A stretch of 64,000 nt of DNA from Symbiodinium natans (taxonomy: Eukaryota > Sar > Dinophyceae > Suessiales > Symbiodiniaceae): contig CAJNDS010002124.1 in the NCBI GenBank assembly GCA_905221605.1, positions 1,285,421 through 1,349,420 on the forward strand. Reading direction: 5' to 3'. The notes below the pieces were generated by a model. The model saw nothing but the letters and a program-made list of their open reading frames with translations, made no database searches and was not told the DNA's origin. Made by a program: the position numbers and the translations under genes. This document shows, piece by piece, positions 61,801-63,912 of this stretch. Within the stretch, counting starts at the first letter, position 1; each line of letters begins with the position of its first letter.

Positions 61801-63912
61801 CGAGTCTCCAAGGCGTCCCGAACCCGATATACTTGGGAACTCCCCTGAATTGAATTGACCAGTTGACTCCTGAACCCTAAACCCTTTACCCTAAATCCGA
61901 AGCCCTACCCCCCCCCCCCCCCCCCGCCACCCGGCCAAGGAATCGCCGATTCATAGACCCCTACTTGTCCCATAACAATAACTCTGATGCCTCAAAAGGT
62001 TTAGGGTTTAGAGTTTAGGGTTGAGGGCTAAGCCTCTCATGCCAACAACCCGGAAACCCCAATGGGCAGGAGACATCGGGGAGACCGTCTTCAGTACCTG
62101 CAACACACTTCTCGAGAAGCTTCCGGAGCCTCGGCCCTAAACCCCTTGCCTGCACCCTCAGCCCTAAAGCGTAAATCTAAATGCCTACACCCCGAACCCT
62201 AAACCTTGCGTACGCCATCGAACAGTTTCTTGAAGCTCTAAACTCTAAACCGGCTGGAAACCCCCCCAAACGCCCGGTGTTTAGGGTTTAGGGGTTTAAG
62301 GGCTTAGGAGGTTGCCCCGTGACCAACGCAAATACCCGCCCCTAATTCTAGACGCTAGAAAGCCCTGTACCCTTGAGTCCTAGATCGAACCAGGCCCTCA
62401 GGCTATCTAAATCCCTCGAGCTACAAACCCTTAATCCCTAAACCCAAAACCCCTAGACCCCGAATCAATCCCTGAAACCCTAAGCCCTGAACCCTAAACC
62501 CCTAATTCCCTAAACCCCTAAACCCCTAAACCCCTAAACCCCTAAACCCCTAAACCCTAAACTCTAAACCCTAAACCCTAAACCCTAAACTGGTGCAGGA
62601 GAACATCGACTGGGAGGAGGTTCGCGACCGCAACGAGGCCGACAACTCGCCACTGAAGGTTTGCCTGCTCCAGGACGCGCAGGGTCCTAAACCCTAAGCC
62701 CTCAAAACTGAAGCCCTAAACCCTAAACCCTAAACCCTAAGCCCTATACCCGAAAGCCTAGCCCTAAACCCTAAACCCAAGTGATAGGGTGGTTTAGGGC
62801 TTAGACCTGGAGGCGGTGGCAGAGGGTTTGAAGGGTTTTGGTCGTTGGTTTGGTTTATAAGCTATATTGGGTGAGGGTTTAGGGTTTAGGGTTTAGGGTT
62901 TAGGGTTTAAGCTATATTCCCTTTGTGGTGCTTTACTGTAACTTTAGATCCTTAGCTCTTTTGGGTGTATTGGGCTTTTTAATGAGGCAGCTAAAAGTGT
63001 GATTTTTTACTACCCTCCTAAGTGCAGCCAAGTTCCCCAGTTGCTTTTGGTAGTCCAGCAGGTATAAAAAACCTGTAAGTTTACTCCGTGAACCTTAAAC
63101 CCTAAACCCTCATCCTAAAACCAACAAGACAGGTTCTGGTCAGGGTACTGGACACCTAAGATTCTTGCTCTTGCGCGTGCAAAATGTTGGCAGATGTTCG
63201 AGGCGGGGGTGGGGGGGGGGGGTTGTGGTTTGGACTATCACAAGTCGTTCAGTCTTGAGACTTTCACCACACTAGATACGGGTTCAGAGTGTAGGGTTTA
63301 GGGCTTGAGGTACCCCAGGCTGCGCACTACCTCGTAGTTCACGACTAGCTGGGCCGCTGGGGCAATGTGGTTTGGGGTTTGGGGTTGGGGTTGAGGGGTT
63401 TACCCCCAAAAGCCAACCCTAAACCCTAAACTTACCCTAACCCTGAACCCTGAACCCTAAACCCAGGCGCATGAGGCATGTTTGTTCCACCTCCCCAATC
63501 TCATTTGTGAGAATTATCAGAGGCATTGAAGGGCCAAGCTAGCGCAATGGACCTTTTACACTCCTCAGAACAGGGCTTTCATGGATTAGCCCCAAACCCT
63601 CAACCCTAAGCCCTAAAGTCTAAACTCAACCCTAAACCCTAAACCCCAAGCCCTACACCCTAGACCCTAAACCTTAAACCCAAACCCTCAACCCTGAGCC
63701 TTTTTTTCTAAATGCAACCCTCAGGGTCCATGTACTTTATTATTACGTACTTGGGCCCTAAAGTCCCTAAATAGGAGGTGCTTTAAGGCCCAAGTATTCC
63801 CTATTTAGGTACATGGACCCTTAGGGCAAGTGTCTGAAGGAGAGCGAGCGGTATAACATCCTCCTGAGTGCGGTGCGCAGCTCCATCAAAGTGCTGCAGA
63901 AGGGTATCCAAG
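1245..63912 (+). CDS. Dynein heavy chain, 3' part (AAA6 and C-terminal domain), split into tiny exons, partial
   Basis: Dynein heavy chain is the ATP-driven motor subunit of axonemal or cytoplasmic dynein. Reading 22 exons in order from 36646 gives the family's C-terminal landmarks: [122 protein letters not shown] and ERYNILL. About 370 codons are recovered. Exons are 18-92 nt; introns run from about 0.3 to 6.3 kb, plus one apparent gap of 35 kb. Donors are GT, GC or GA, and acceptors are AG|G in all but one case (40405). Phases agree at every junction from 36646 on except 39274/40405. The exon at 1245 probably belongs to the same gene, but the few residues expected between it and 36646 were not found. 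Both gene ends lie outside the window. Whether the protein is axonemal or cytoplasmic cannot be told from this part. The family call is very secure; individual splice points are inferred. Confidence 0.93.
1926..2060. mobile_element. Family C inverted-repeat element
   Basis: It starts TAGCTACATGGGCCCTTAAT and ends GGGCCCATACCATGTAACTA, with the shared interior GGGTTCTGATGTATGGGCCC. Confidence 0.78.
2186..2310. repeat. Family I dispersed repeat
   Basis: GACCCAGAGTAGGCCCGTAT through GGGTTTAGGTTCC to TTGAGTCTAGGAGC. It matches 59428-59545 in GH16 intron 8; fragments lie near 26385 and 26948. Confidence 0.7.
2399..2540. mobile_element. Family C inverted-repeat element
   Basis: GGTAGTTACATGAGCCCTTA at the left and GTAAGGGACCATGTAACTAC at the right. 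The best preserved copy. Confidence 0.83.
3665..3732 (+). CDS. Candidate exon, unassigned
   Basis: After TAAG|G one frame reads [20 protein letters not shown] without a stop, and TTTAGGG repeats start right after. The composition is protein-like and the flanks match the proven exons. A vague likeness to Spc25-type FTNID segments is too weak for a call. Confidence 0.35.
4400..4502. mobile_element. Family A inverted-repeat element
   Basis: Left arm TTGCGATGTTCCCCCTTATG, right arm CAGGGGGAACATCCCAACC, with the shared interior GACTAGAATCCCTATGAAGG. Confidence 0.8.
4594..4659 (+). CDS. Candidate exon, unassigned ([17 protein letters not shown])
   Basis: Acceptor TTCAG|G; the frame contains [20 protein letters not shown] donor at 4660 would join in phase to the fragment at 5277, where GCG is repeated. 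CCCTAAA lies upstream and TTTAGGG-like repeats downstream. The function is unknown. Confidence 0.42.
5277..5330 (+). CDS. Candidate exon, unassigned ([16 protein letters not shown])
   Basis: Acceptor TTGAG|G; the frame [16 protein letters not shown] is polar and helix-like. The end could be a GT at 5310 or a GC at 5331. A second open stretch after 5330 reads [13 protein letters not shown] in another frame, so the structure here is unresolved. Confidence 0.38.
5420..5476. mobile_element. Family A element, short internally deleted form
   Basis: The arms TTGGGATGTTCCCCC and GGGGGAACATCCCAA meet after only about 25 bases, leaving a near-perfect hairpin. Confidence 0.8.
5796..5918. repeat. C-rich tract
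   Basis: About 120 bases of C with rare A or G, giving spurious proline-rich and glycine-rich frames on the two strands. Confidence 0.85.
6628..6702 (+). CDS. Candidate exon, unassigned
   Basis: A 200-base CCCTAAA tract ends just upstream with GCGAG|G, and TTTAGGG repeats begin at 6728. The phase-0 frame is acidic ([10 protein letters not shown]); a second frame reads [16 protein letters not shown] cannot choose between them. Confidence 0.28.
6728..6816. repeat. Interstitial (TTTAGGG)n tract
   Basis: A perfect G-strand run. Other long ones: 7191-7265, 11701-11774, 14690-14770, 14935-15000, 15160-15235, 20751-20828, 31291-31350, 34796-34875, 36403-36465, 54839-54923, 61525-61588. Confidence 0.95.
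7109..7186 (+). CDS. Candidate exon, unassigned
   Basis: Acceptor GAGAG|G; the open frame starts [21 protein letters not shown]-strand repeats lie before it and G-strand repeats after it. No family recognised. Confidence 0.33.
7530..7700. repeat. Family F dispersed repeat, copy 1
   Basis: TGGTGCTTTACTGAAACTTT through AATAAGGCAGCTAAAAGTTT to CCTAAGTGCAGC, followed by a second module (GATTGGGTTATAAGGATCCT). Confidence 0.75.
8397..8485 (+). CDS. Candidate exon, unassigned
   Basis: Acceptor TAGAG|G; the frame includes [20 protein letters not shown]. It is flanked by CCCTAAA upstream and TTTAGGG downstream. No family recognised. Confidence 0.3.
8668..9000 (+). CDS. Possible coding fragment, 110 codons, unassigned
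   Basis: The longest open frame in the first 15 kb that does not come from repeats. It contains [20 protein letters not shown] and [16 protein letters not shown], then decays into repeat-derived sequence (NPKP). A 79-codon frame on the other strand overlaps it, so it could be chance or an old repeat. No homologue recognised. Confidence 0.3.
   Translation: MHLYSPELKQFEEGEPHSYDPRRVTRLAFTGWDLLNLGMALVVNRGGTWYMVDGAYGDEDRVRLNLGHEDDPHWYSAGQDLSRGSSLVSCHGLHRHGSVYQESCNLNPKP
12130..12234. mobile_element. Family J element
   Basis: TTTGTCGTAGTGAGC through GATCATGAACAAG, the same body and same AACAAG end as GH16 intron 2. A fragment of the family's left side is at 32655-32700. Confidence 0.78.
12614..12762. 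repeat. G-rich tract
   Basis: Two long G runs with scattered A, separated by a 40-base unique stretch. Confidence 0.85.
13099..13191. mobile_element. Family A element, right arm degraded
   Basis: Left arm TTGGTATGTTCCCCCTTATG and CTAACAGTCCTT; the right arm is reduced to AAGGGGAACACCCA. Confidence 0.7.
14601..14679 (+). CDS. Candidate exon, unassigned
   Basis: Acceptor TCCAG|G; the frame [20 protein letters not shown] runs to a TAA after GRNL. CCCTAAA lies before and TTTAGGG after. It could be a terminal exon of a nested gene or chance. Confidence 0.3.
14879..14932 (+). CDS. Candidate exon, unassigned ([18 protein letters not shown])
   Basis: Acceptor CTAAG|G; exactly 18 codons, [18 protein letters not shown], precede a GTTTAGGG donor-like start of repeats. 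Strongly protein-like but not recognised. Confidence 0.4.
15790..15832. repeat. Compound T(27)G(16) homopolymer
   Basis: A T run passes directly into a G run. Equivalent T-then-G (or C-then-A) junctions occur at 4711, 4797, 45123, 4239-4274, 29127-29166 and 61396-61413; near-equivalents at 17930 and 58820. Confidence 0.85.
16227..16318 (+). CDS. Candidate exon, unassigned (lysine-rich helix)
   Basis: The frame [20 protein letters not shown] continues to SNLLKRLGF. An internal AG|G at 16262 offers a shorter alternative start. CCCTAAA flanks it upstream and TTTAGGG downstream. Confidence 0.4.
16862..16925 (+). CDS. Candidate exon, unassigned
   Basis: Acceptor CAGAG|G; the frame [20 protein letters not shown] is followed by TTTGGGG repeats. 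No family recognised. Confidence 0.35.
17308..17391. mobile_element. Family K hairpin with perfect 21-bp arms
   Basis: Arms 17308-17328 and 17371-17391 are perfectly complementary (outer end CCTACTTGGAGG, inner TTCATGGGT), with a 42-base loop. Only one copy is seen in the window. Confidence 0.85.
18545..18757. mobile_element. Family D AT-rich inverted-repeat element
   Basis: GGTTCTTCGCAGGGGATGGG at the left is complemented by CATTCCCTACGAAGAACC at the right. The interior is mainly TA-rich. Confidence 0.75.
19692..19731 (+). CDS. Candidate exon, unassigned ([13 protein letters not shown])
   Basis: Acceptor CTCAG|G and GT donor (GCAAG|GTATCT) frame 13 codons, [13 protein letters not shown]. 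Good splice signals; function unknown. Confidence 0.33.
20398..20466. mobile_element. Family E element (GGTCGGAATAATT type)
   Basis: ATAATTCGAATAGTGG...ACTATTCGTAATTATTCCGA with the interior GGGACCATAAGGGAATA. Related copies lie at 43706-43803, 45100-45240 and 61328-61440, the last in reverse. Confidence 0.65.
20494..20639. mobile_element. Family D element with near-perfect 27-bp inverted termini
   Basis: The left terminus 20494-20520 and right terminus 20613-20639 are complementary except for one base (core TTGGTTGGTAGGGAATGAGG). The interior is TATATA/GTGTGT-rich. Confidence 0.85.
22590..22706. mobile_element. Family C element, left arm truncated
   Basis: CCCCTTACCTTGTTTAAAGG through GAAGGGACCATGTAACTACC; it lacks the outer left bases. 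Confidence 0.72.
23436..23553. mobile_element. Family C element, diverged
   Basis: GGCCCTTAATATGGCCCCTT, then AAAGGGTTTTGAAGTATGGG, ending GGGACCGTATAACTTCC. Confidence 0.72.
24056..24202 (-). mobile_element. Family C element, reverse orientation
   Basis: GGTAGTTACATGGTCCCTTC at the left, CTTGAAACTACCCTGA at the right. The interior reads on the minus strand compared with the other copies. Confidence 0.7.
24949..25069. mobile_element. Family A inverted-repeat element
   Basis: Left TTTGGGATGTTCCCTCTTAT, right GGGGGGAACATCCGAA, interior ACTAGAATCCCTAGAAAGGA. AACAGTCCTTAA is duplicated internally. Confidence 0.78.
25757..25842. mobile_element. Family H element
   Basis: GTAGGCAACCTTTAACCTTT and its complement AAAGGTTAACCTTTG around TTCTAATCCCTATAAAACCC. 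A second copy is at 53903-53985. Confidence 0.65.
27799..27920 (+). CDS. Candidate exon, unassigned
   Basis: Acceptor ACGAG|G; one frame stays open for about 40 codons, beginning [20 protein letters not shown]. It is followed by TTTAGGG repeats. No family recognised. Confidence 0.36.
28663..28775. mobile_element. Family L inverted-repeat element
   Basis: CCCCTAAGGTTGTACCC at the left and GGGTACAACCTTAAGGG at the right. The interior is imperfectly palindromic (CTTATATTCCCTTAGGG). Confidence 0.78.
33361..33607. repeat. Interstitial (CCCTAAA)n tract, one of the longest
   Basis: About 250 bases of CCCTAAA with single interruptions. Other long C-strand tracts: 3902-4000, 6421-6622, 12235-12300, 34450-34541, 36846-36975, 43838-43950, 44842-44960, 46554-46660, 53678-53808. 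Confidence 0.95.
34556..34626 (+). CDS. Candidate exon, unassigned
   Basis: A frame reading [20 protein letters not shown] lies exactly between a CCCTAAA tract and a TTTAGGG tract. It does not match the dynein segment expected at this point, so it probably belongs to another gene in the 35 kb gap. Confidence 0.35.
35626..35717. mobile_element. Family A inverted-repeat element
   Basis: Left GCATGTTGCCCGTTATACTA, right TATAAGGGGGAACATCCCAA, joined by CAGTCCTGAAT and its complement. Confidence 0.78.
36646..36732 (+). CDS. Dynein exon FVLTPGMDP (start of AAA6)
   Basis: After CCAAG|G the reading frame gives [20 protein letters not shown] and continues to a GT donor at 36733. The family motif is FVLSPGADP at the start of the AAA6 region. 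The exon ends with two bases of a codon that the next exon completes (G). Confidence 0.9.
37039..37089 (+). CDS. Dynein exon TISLGQGQ
   Basis: AAG|G acceptor. The exon encodes [17 protein letters not shown], with the invariant SLGQGQ of dynein motors. A GA donor at 37090 keeps phase with the next exon and gives exactly the usual 16 residues between GQGQ and the W of WVLL. Confidence 0.88.
37399..37455. repeat. 57-base G homopolymer
   Basis: An uninterrupted G run in a dynein intron. It could form G-quadruplexes, and its length may be unreliable in sequencing. Confidence 0.8.
37971..38053. repeat. (CCCCAAA)n variant heptamer block
   Basis: About twelve perfect CCCCAAA units pass directly into CCCTAAA units (38054-38110). 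Confidence 0.9.
38187..38211 (+). CDS. Dynein exon KAKKMMHL
   Basis: A 25-nt exon: AAAG|G acceptor, GC donor at 38212. It encodes the amphipathic stretch between SLGQGQ and WVLLQNC. It is assigned by phase and spacing more than by identity. Confidence 0.65.
38498..38610. mobile_element. Family A inverted-repeat element
   Basis: Left TTGGGATGTTCGCCCCGTAC, right GCAAGGGGGGACATCCCAAC. It lies in a dynein intron. Confidence 0.78.
38823..38963. mobile_element. Family G element in a dynein intron
   Basis: CTTGGTAGCCCAGGGGTACC at the left and GGTTACGTGGCTACCAAG at the right. A diverged copy with only a clear left end is at 25978-26085. Confidence 0.78.
39190..39214 (+). CDS. Dynein exon GFWVLLANC
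   Basis: AAAAG|G acceptor. The eight codons GFWVLLAN plus one base match the dynein WVLLQNC motif. The GC donor at 39215 gives C at the junction, and the intron start GCA is repeated at the next exon start. Confidence 0.82.
39255..39274 (+). CDS. Dynein exon CWHPT (SWMPTLEK equivalent)
   Basis: Acceptor CTGCAG|G. This 20-nt exon encodes CKCWHPT, aligning with the SWMPT that follows the NCHL motif. Probable GC donor at 39275. The match is short and the next junction is unresolved. Confidence 0.5.
40105..40335. repeat. Minisatellite in a dynein intron, about 20-25 bp unit
   Basis: About ten units of AACCCTTATAAAGCCTTAAA with small changes, in the intron before the KLIEKTFDE exon. Confidence 0.85.
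40405..40431 (+). CDS. Dynein exon KLIEKTFDE
   Basis: The frame (E)KLIEKTFDE ends at a clear GT donor (GAG|GTGAGC) and continues the LEKLIE helix. The acceptor is CTAG|AG or TAGAG|AA, the only one here that is not AG|G, so the 5' edge may be two bases off. Confidence 0.65.
40921..40988. mobile_element. Family C fragment
   Basis: GGTAGTTGCATGGGCCCTTA and ATGGTCCGTACCTCC remain, directly after a TTTAGGG run. The right arm is lost. Confidence 0.6.
41123..41172 (+). CDS. Dynein exon [15 protein letters not shown]
   Basis: Acceptor TGCAG|G, GC donor at 41173. It encodes [16 protein letters not shown] plus two bases. The family form is HPDFRLWLTSMPSPKFP. The next exon's first G completes the lysine codon. 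Confidence 0.93.
41780..41812 (+). CDS. Dynein exon [11 protein letters not shown]
   Basis: Acceptor ACGAG|G, GA donor at 41813. It encodes [10 protein letters not shown] plus two bases of the next lysine, equivalent to FPVSVLQNGVKMT. TTTAGGG rather than CCCTAAA lies upstream, an exception to the usual flank rule. Confidence 0.92.
41881..41982. repeat. CTAT/TA microsatellite inside a family C-like fragment
   Basis: CTATCTATCTAT units pass into TATATA. GAGCCCTTAATTCGGGGACC lies on the left and GGTAAGGGACCACTAAGGGC on the right. Confidence 0.7.
42832..42892 (+). CDS. Dynein exon [16 protein letters not shown]
   Basis: Acceptor CCAAG|G. The frame gives [20 protein letters not shown], matching the highly conserved NEPPKGLRANLLR. 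A GA donor at 42893 keeps phase 0, and GAG is repeated at the next exon start; a GC donor at 42890 is also possible. Confidence 0.93.
43981..44072 (+). CDS. Dynein exon [19 protein letters not shown]
   Basis: Acceptor CTCCAG|G, GC donor at 44073. At 92 nt it is the longest dynein exon here. It encodes [14 protein letters not shown] followed by [16 protein letters not shown], the family's KLLFGLCFFHAVLQERRK. Confidence 0.95.
44986..45047 (+). CDS. Dynein exon [20 protein letters not shown]
   Basis: Acceptor CTCAG|G, GC donor at 45048. It matches [20 protein letters not shown]. The preceding exon supplies the lysine before F. Confidence 0.95.
45650..45729 (+). CDS. Dynein exon [16 protein letters not shown]
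   Basis: Acceptor GCAAG|G, GT donor at 45730. It encodes [20 protein letters not shown] then RYLIAE, equivalent to EEIPWxALRYLxGE in dyneins. Confidence 0.95.
46710..46759 (+). CDS. Dynein exon [16 protein letters not shown]
   Basis: Acceptor TGGAG|G, GC donor at 46760. It encodes [16 protein letters not shown] plus two bases, the near-invariant NYGGRVTDDxDRRLL segment. Confidence 0.95.
47203..47287 (+). CDS. Dynein exon [18 protein letters not shown]
   Basis: Acceptor GCCAG|G, GC donor at 47288. It encodes [18 protein letters not shown] and then [10 protein letters not shown], matching TYLNDFFNPEAL and YYxPP. The next exon (53599) continues with DGSLHSY. The intron between them holds the 5.6 kb satellite block. 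Confidence 0.94.
47634..47760. mobile_element. Left-end hairpin of the satellite block
   Basis: AAATAGGGTCTATTTGGAA and TTCCAAATAGACCCTATTT face each other 64 bases apart; outer TGTGCA and TGCACA (47628, 47757) are also complementary. It may be an independent short element. Confidence 0.7.
47885..48243. repeat. 31-bp tandem satellite, about 12 copies
   Basis: The unit is CCCCCCAATACTAAATCACG plus AGCCCGGGCCT, with some truncated units. It abuts the 55-bp array directly. Confidence 0.92.
48244..50556. repeat. 55-bp tandem satellite, about 42 copies
   Basis: The unit begins TCGCAAGCCCTGGTCCCTAA and continues GATTTTGGG, CCCAGTTTTTGCTCCAAAGA, GTCAAA. Two main variants recur (CCCAG...GTCAAA and TTCAA...GTGACA), often alternating, suggesting a 110-bp higher-order unit. 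55 is not a multiple of three and the open frames through it are not conserved, so it is not coding. Confidence 0.95.
50557..53200. repeat. Pyrimidine-rich degenerate tandem repeat
   Basis: Six diverged units recur near 50887, 51415, 51771, 52192, 52634 and 53028, each marked by CTCTTCCCAT(T)AA-like sequence, ATGCAATCC and CTCTCTCC. The segment 50560-51070 is repeated nearly identically at 51470-51960 (offset 913, later 884 after a 29-base deletion). Overlapping open frames on both strands come from low complexity. Confidence 0.85.
53599..53624 (+). CDS. Dynein exon DGSLHSYR
   Basis: Acceptor GTGCAG|G, GC donor at 53625. This 26-nt exon encodes DGSLHSYR plus two bases, the family's PPDGSLxSYxxYI. 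Phase agrees on both sides. Confidence 0.88.
53903..53985. mobile_element. Family H element
   Basis: GGTAGGTAACCTTTAAACTT...AAAAAAAGGTTAACCTTG around GAATCCTACTATAG. It lies in the dynein intron after 53624. Confidence 0.68.
54672..54708 (+). CDS. Dynein exon [12 protein letters not shown]
   Basis: Acceptor CTCAG|G, GC donor at 54709. It encodes [12 protein letters not shown], matching YIRSLPLxDxPE. The next exon supplies the FG and NAEI motifs. Confidence 0.9.
55370..55572. repeat. Family F dispersed repeat, copy 2
   Basis: Both modules of copy 1 are present but in opposite order: the AACTGGGTTATAAGCATCCT module comes first, then GCGCTTTACTGTAACTTTAG to TAGTGCAGCCAAG. Confidence 0.75.
56131..56181 (+). 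CDS. Dynein exon FGQHTNAEI
   Basis: Acceptor AGAG|G, GC donor at 56182. It encodes [17 protein letters not shown], equivalent to VFGLHxNANITYQTNET. Confidence 0.9.
56723..56753 (+). CDS. Dynein exon [10 protein letters not shown]
   Basis: Acceptor CCCAG|G, GC donor at 56754. It encodes [10 protein letters not shown] plus one base, aligning residue for residue with the RTLLNTIIDVQP helix. The following intron contains the whole GH16 gene. Confidence 0.82.
57062..57146. mobile_element. Family B element upstream of the GH16 gene, left tip missing
   Basis: The palindrome TATACTTGGGCCC...GGCCCAAGTATATA ends with AGGTACGTGGACCC. The left GGGTCCATGTACC is absent. Confidence 0.7.
57249..57345 (+). 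CDS. GH16 exon 1, signal peptide
   Basis: Tandem ATGs at 57249 and 57252. The hydrophobic core [14 protein letters not shown] is typical of a secretory signal. The exon ends in phase 1 before a GA donor at 57346. Confidence 0.88.
57249..60026 (+). CDS. Secreted GH16-family beta-glucanase-like enzyme, 10 exons, nested in a dynein intron
   Basis: Predicted secreted glycoside hydrolase of family 16 (beta-1,3/1,3-1,4-glucanase type), acting on wall or extracellular glucans. Exons: 57249-57345, 57446-57643, 57747-57962, 58070-58191, 58481-58558, 58670-58753, 58992-59101, 59290-59420, 59656-59740, 59930-60026. They sum to 1218 nt, 405 codons plus TGA, with every phase compatible. The start [20 protein letters not shown] is a signal peptide. 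A Cys-rich module ([10 protein letters not shown] near residue 75) precedes the catalytic domain. GH16 landmarks are [23 protein letters not shown], catalytic EIDTIE (E238, D240, E243), [29 protein letters not shown] and [10 protein letters not shown]. Introns are 100-289 nt with donors GA, GC or GT and AG|G acceptors. The gene lies on the dynein strand between dynein exons ending 56753 and starting 61483. No promoter motif was recognised. The exact substrate is unknown. Confidence 0.92.
57346..57445. mobile_element. GH16 intron 1, family G element
   Basis: GA-AG intron of 100 bases. The ends GGTGGCTACCC and GTACCCTGAGCTACC are inverted; GAG starts the intron and is repeated at the start of exon 2. 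Related to the element forming intron 5. Confidence 0.72.
57446..57643 (+). CDS. GH16 exon 2, Cys-rich module
   Basis: An open frame of 66 codons runs from CCAAG|G to a GC donor at 57644. It includes [15 protein letters not shown] and [16 protein letters not shown], a cysteine pattern common in secreted dinoflagellate proteins (from memory of the family). Confidence 0.85.
57644..57746. mobile_element. GH16 intron 2, family J element
   Basis: GC-AG intron of 103 bases; GCCCC begins the intron and is repeated at the start of exon 3. The rest matches a second copy at 12130-12234 (CATTTTTAAGGGTACTTAAA; end ATGAACAAG). Confidence 0.8.
57747..57962 (+). CDS. GH16 exon 3, start of catalytic domain
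   Basis: Acceptor ACAAG|G, GC donor at 57963. It contains [20 protein letters not shown], matching the GH16 segment FFTxxDPTxGxVxYV. Confidence 0.88.
58070..58191 (+). CDS. GH16 exon 4
   Basis: Acceptor GTAAG|G, GA donor at 58192. It encodes [16 protein letters not shown] and [20 protein letters not shown], the sugar-binding strand region with the SxRxxSKxxYxxGLF pattern. Confidence 0.88.
58211..58307. mobile_element. Family B element inside GH16 intron 4
   Basis: GGGTCCATGTACCT...AGGTACATGGATCC encloses TATATACTTGGGCCTTAAAG and its complement. It makes up one third of the intron. Confidence 0.82.
58481..58558 (+). CDS. GH16 exon 5, [13 protein letters not shown]
   Basis: Acceptor CTAAG|G, GA donor at 58559. 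It encodes [20 protein letters not shown] and then DWPNNG, the family's HMPxGxGTWPAFW just before the catalytic strand. Confidence 0.93.
58559..58669. mobile_element. GH16 intron 5, family G element
   Basis: GA-AG intron of 111 bases made almost wholly of an inverted-repeat element: GTAGCCCAGTGGTACCC at the left, GGTTACTGGGCTACCC at the right. GAG is repeated on both sides. Confidence 0.85.
58670..58753 (+). CDS. GH16 exon 6, catalytic EIDTIE
   Basis: Acceptor CCCAG|G, GA donor at 58754. The exon begins exactly with the catalytic motif EIDTIE (ExDxxE: nucleophile, assisting Asp, acid/base) and continues to [12 protein letters not shown]. Confidence 0.94.
58758..58886. mobile_element. Family G element in GH16 intron 6
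   Basis: It begins CTTGCTAGCCCAGCGCTACC, contains a C-run then an A-run, and ends TCATAATATGGCTGCTCC. The intron starts GATG, repeated at exon 7. Confidence 0.65.
58992..59101 (+). CDS. GH16 exon 7
   Basis: Acceptor CCAAG|G, GT donor at 59102. It encodes [20 protein letters not shown] and [10 protein letters not shown], matching the GCxV...FNxxGGGV loop of fungal-type GH16 enzymes. Confidence 0.92.
59117..59200. repeat. (GGGTCTA)n variant heptamer block in GH16 intron 7
   Basis: Seven GGGTCTA units flanked by GGGTTTA units, just after the GT donor at 59102. Confidence 0.88.
59290..59420 (+). CDS. GH16 exon 8
   Basis: Acceptor GTAAG|G, GT donor at 59421. It encodes [20 protein letters not shown] and on to YVKFPFTN, the conserved W/FFPR region. 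Confidence 0.93.
59421..59655. other. GH16 intron 8: family I plus family A
   Basis: GT-AG intron. It starts GTCC, repeated at exon 9, then holds a family I repeat with a family A element inserted near its end. Confidence 0.75.
59546..59650. mobile_element. Family A element in GH16 intron 8
   Basis: Left GGGATGCTCCTCCCTTATAC, right GTATAAGGGGGGAACGTCCA. The flanks carry GTCTAGG on both sides, a likely 7-bp target duplication within the end of a family I repeat. Confidence 0.78.
59656..59740 (+). CDS. GH16 exon 9
   Basis: Acceptor TCTAG|G, GA donor at 59741. It encodes [20 protein letters not shown] and then AGSVFPG, matching SHFxxHQIVxxxxFCGDWAG. Confidence 0.93.
59741..59872. mobile_element. 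Family G-like element in GH16 intron 9
   Basis: CTCGGTAGCCAAAGTAGCTA at the left, CCCAAAAAGGGTGCCCTTAT and AGTATGGGTACC at the right, as in family G. Confidence 0.65.
59930..60026 (+). CDS. GH16 exon 10 and stop
   Basis: Acceptor CGAAG|G. It encodes [17 protein letters not shown] and then [14 protein letters not shown] before TGA at 60024, the standard GH16 terminal strand (DAYWxINxxKVY). Confidence 0.92.
60027..61482. other. 3' flank of the GH16 gene within the dynein intron
   Basis: About 400 bases of unique sequence after the stop, then CCCTAAA repeats and a family E copy (61328-61440). No polyadenylation signal or exon recognised. Confidence 0.5.
61483..61500 (+). CDS. Dynein 18-nt microexon GGSAG
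   Basis: Acceptor GCCAG|G, GC donor at 61501. It encodes GGSAG with split codons on both sides, matching the glycine-rich SSGGG linker that follows the QPR helix in dyneins. The first seven bases, GCGGCGG, also begin the preceding intron. The assignment rests on phase and the glycine motif. Confidence 0.55.
62070..62125 (+). CDS. Dynein exon [13 protein letters not shown]
   Basis: Acceptor GGCAG|G, GA donor at 62126. It encodes [18 protein letters not shown], equivalent to the xxVxxxAxDILxKLP helix of the C-terminal domain. Confidence 0.88.
62599..62673 (+). CDS. Dynein exon ENIDWEEV...KVCLLQ
   Basis: Acceptor GTGCAG|G, GA donor at 62674. It encodes [20 protein letters not shown] and then VCLLQ. 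The family has LPxxFDxExV followed by NTVLVQE. Confidence 0.93.
62920..63035. repeat. Family F dispersed repeat, copy 3
   Basis: Only the TGGTGCTTTACTGTAACTTT...CCTAAGTGCAGCCAAG module. A weak relative is at 14250-14310. Confidence 0.72.
63724..63820. mobile_element. Family B element ending 20 bases before a dynein exon
   Basis: GGGTCCATGTACTTTATTAT...AGGTACATGGACCC with internal ACTTGGGCCCTAAAG / CTTTAAGGCCCAAGT. Its right end abuts the acceptor region of the exon at 63840. Confidence 0.82.
63840..63912 (+). CDS. Dynein exon [17 protein letters not shown], last in window
   Basis: Acceptor GAAG|G; probable GC donor at 63913. It encodes [20 protein letters not shown] and then KGIQ, the invariant ERYNxLLxxVRxSLxxLxKGIxG. 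A family B hairpin ends 20 bases upstream and TTTAGGG repeats start just downstream. The final exon(s) lie beyond the window. Confidence 0.94.
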
